Assembly (NCBI GenBank): GCA_014338405.1
Contig: JTDE01000922.1
Span: 103,296-167,295 of the forward strand
DNA length: 64,000 nt
Reading direction: 5' to 3'
DNA from: Paragonimus skrjabini miyazakii
Taxonomy: Eukaryota; Platyhelminthes; Trematoda; Plagiorchiida; Troglotrematidae
Shown here: positions 62,690-64,000 of the stretch, piece by piece
How positions within the stretch are numbered: the first letter of the stretch is position 1
Layout of the letters: the number at the start of each line of letters is the position of its first letter
Notes under the pieces: model-generated
Databases searched by the model: none
What the model was told of the DNA's origin: nothing
The model's input: the letters and a program-made list of their open reading frames with translations, nothing else
Program-made: the position numbers and the translations under genes

Positions 62690-64000
62690 TAAGTAAACGA
62701 AGATATCAACAGAATCACATGCTTCGGTGGAACTCCTTCGCGAAGAACACAGTTCCATAGAACGCGAAGAGCAATCCAAACAGACACCCTTTAGATCGCG
62801 ATTATCCAGTCGGCTATAAAAGCACCGATGTTCCAAGACTCGTCACATGGCCGAATGGCATGAATATACCATAGACCAGATTTGTATTCTCTCTGTTCAT
62901 CAAGTATCTGACTACCGGTCGCTTCATTACTCTGGTGCAACACAGGGGCAGTGAGTAAGCCGGACATAATGACTAATAGACTGATGCATCTGAGGATGTT
63001 ACATAGAATTCGGACGCTCCTTTTGAAAACGGAGAGTAAAATTGATAAGCACCAATTACGAGGTACCTATTCAGTTGACGAAACCATTTAAAAGAATTTT
63101 GTCAGTTGAGTTAGTAATCTCTTTACACCATCTTTACCAAGAGGAAGTGATATCTGGATCTGTAACCTCTTCACATTTCAACAAACTAAGCTCTATAGTC
63201 ATTTCAACTTCCGACGAGAGGTCTTATGGCAAACAATCACTGAGCATTCAGATGTCCCCAGTTGACACCAGCTGAACTGTCACACAAAATATTCAGTCCA
63301 TTTGTCAATTCGGCGCGAACAGTTGGTGATAAGAAGACCATCTTTTTCAAATACGGACATACTAACATAAACTCGACGGCCAACACAAACAAAAGTCACA
63401 GTGGCACCACTTATTTCGATTATTTAAACAGACGAGGTTCAGAGTCTTTGAGCAGGCTTGTAAACGACTTGTGTTTATATTCGTGATACTGGTCGTCAGA
63501 ACCAAGTGGAATAGAAAGACACTCGTTTGTAAGCTCCTTTAAAACAAACCATCATGTTCGCTGCAACTTGGGTCTAGTGTTTTTCAGGTTCTCTGACATG
63601 ACTCGATTTGTCCGTCAGTGCCACCTGACAGACGTTAGTTATGCTCTCTTTGCTCGAATGCCAGTTACGAAAGTGTAAACTATGAGCAAAAGATAGAACA
63701 AAATGAGTATATCAAACAGTACCATCTAAGTCTAGGAAGCTGTGCAAAAATCCAAAGAGCGGCGCAAATGAAACGGACCGCCTTACGATCGATTCGTGTC
63801 CATGGCTGAGATGCGCAGCACGATTTTCATGTGACACAGTGCTTCTTCTAGTGTTGAAATGCGGTACTTGAAATATCGAGATCGTGAGATGCAGTTAGCT
63901 GAAGGTGCTATCAATGTGTAGCGCTCGGACACTAGACATACCGCCTAACCGCTTCTTCTCAAAAGCAAGGGAGCCAACTTGAGCATTCAAATCGCCCACT
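62690..64000 (-). mobile_element. RTE-like relic running off the window edge
   Basis: The minus strand encodes LRVLWNCVLREGVPPKHVIL (RT block after the fingers) near 62690-62790, then RT N-terminal and linker sequence at 63000-63600. The endonuclease begins with VGDLNAQVGSLAFEKK (GDFNAQLG variant) at the very end. It is arranged tail-to-tail with the plus-strand copy at 59085-62425 and continues beyond 64000. Confidence 0.8.

Overview
The window looks like nuclear DNA of a parasitic flatworm, most likely a digenean trematode. This rests on an intron-rich gene with short exons, many decayed RTE-like non-LTR retrotransposons of the kind common in fluke genomes, a tRNA-headed SINE carrying a hammerhead ribozyme (a combination known from schistosome Sm-alpha), and AT microsatellites. 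The species cannot be named from the sequence. There is one 100-N assembly gap (50438-50537).

The one host gene I can identify fills 9312-47504 on the minus strand. It encodes the fluke orthologue of VIRMA (protein virilizer homolog, KIAA1429), the large scaffold of the nuclear m6A RNA-methylation complex. I reconstructed 26 exons from splice sites, phase and order-conserved similarity to human VIRMA recalled from memory. Every junction is phase-consistent and the total is 5919 nt (1972 residues plus stop). It covers the alpha-helical ARM/HEAT-like body and the RG-rich tail, including a near-identical match to the human NTSRPPSMHVDDF motif. The N-terminal virilizer domain and the promoter are not found and should lie above 47504, probably beyond the window.

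Almost everything else is transposable-element debris. RTE-like pieces (AP-endonuclease plus reverse transcriptase) lie at 2270-3005, 6345-6615, 8401-8665, 10639-10960, 21085-22150, 28615-28975, 31157-33305, 41640-42375, 43265-43540, 49200-53485, 58745-58985, 59085-62425 and 62690-64000. Other elements are a degenerate retropepsin fragment (4424-4717), a probable solo LTR nested in an RTE copy (51138-51555), a CR1/Jockey-like RT fragment (53730-54215), two SINE families, and an unclassified repeat family in inverted orientation at 11420-12592 and 18730-19355 with a third copy at 22500-22735.

The most interesting points are these. VIRMA exon 14 (31093-31168) appears to take its 3' splice site and first codons from RTE sequence. 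One SINE copy at 17005-17225 keeps a complete hammerhead core and sits head-to-head with an inverted copy inside a VIRMA intron. The inverted repeat pair flanks VIRMA exons 22-25 and could pair across them. I see no operon, CRISPR array, rRNA gene or intact tRNA gene. Regions 1-2269, 3006-8400 and 54216-58544 hold no gene I recognise.
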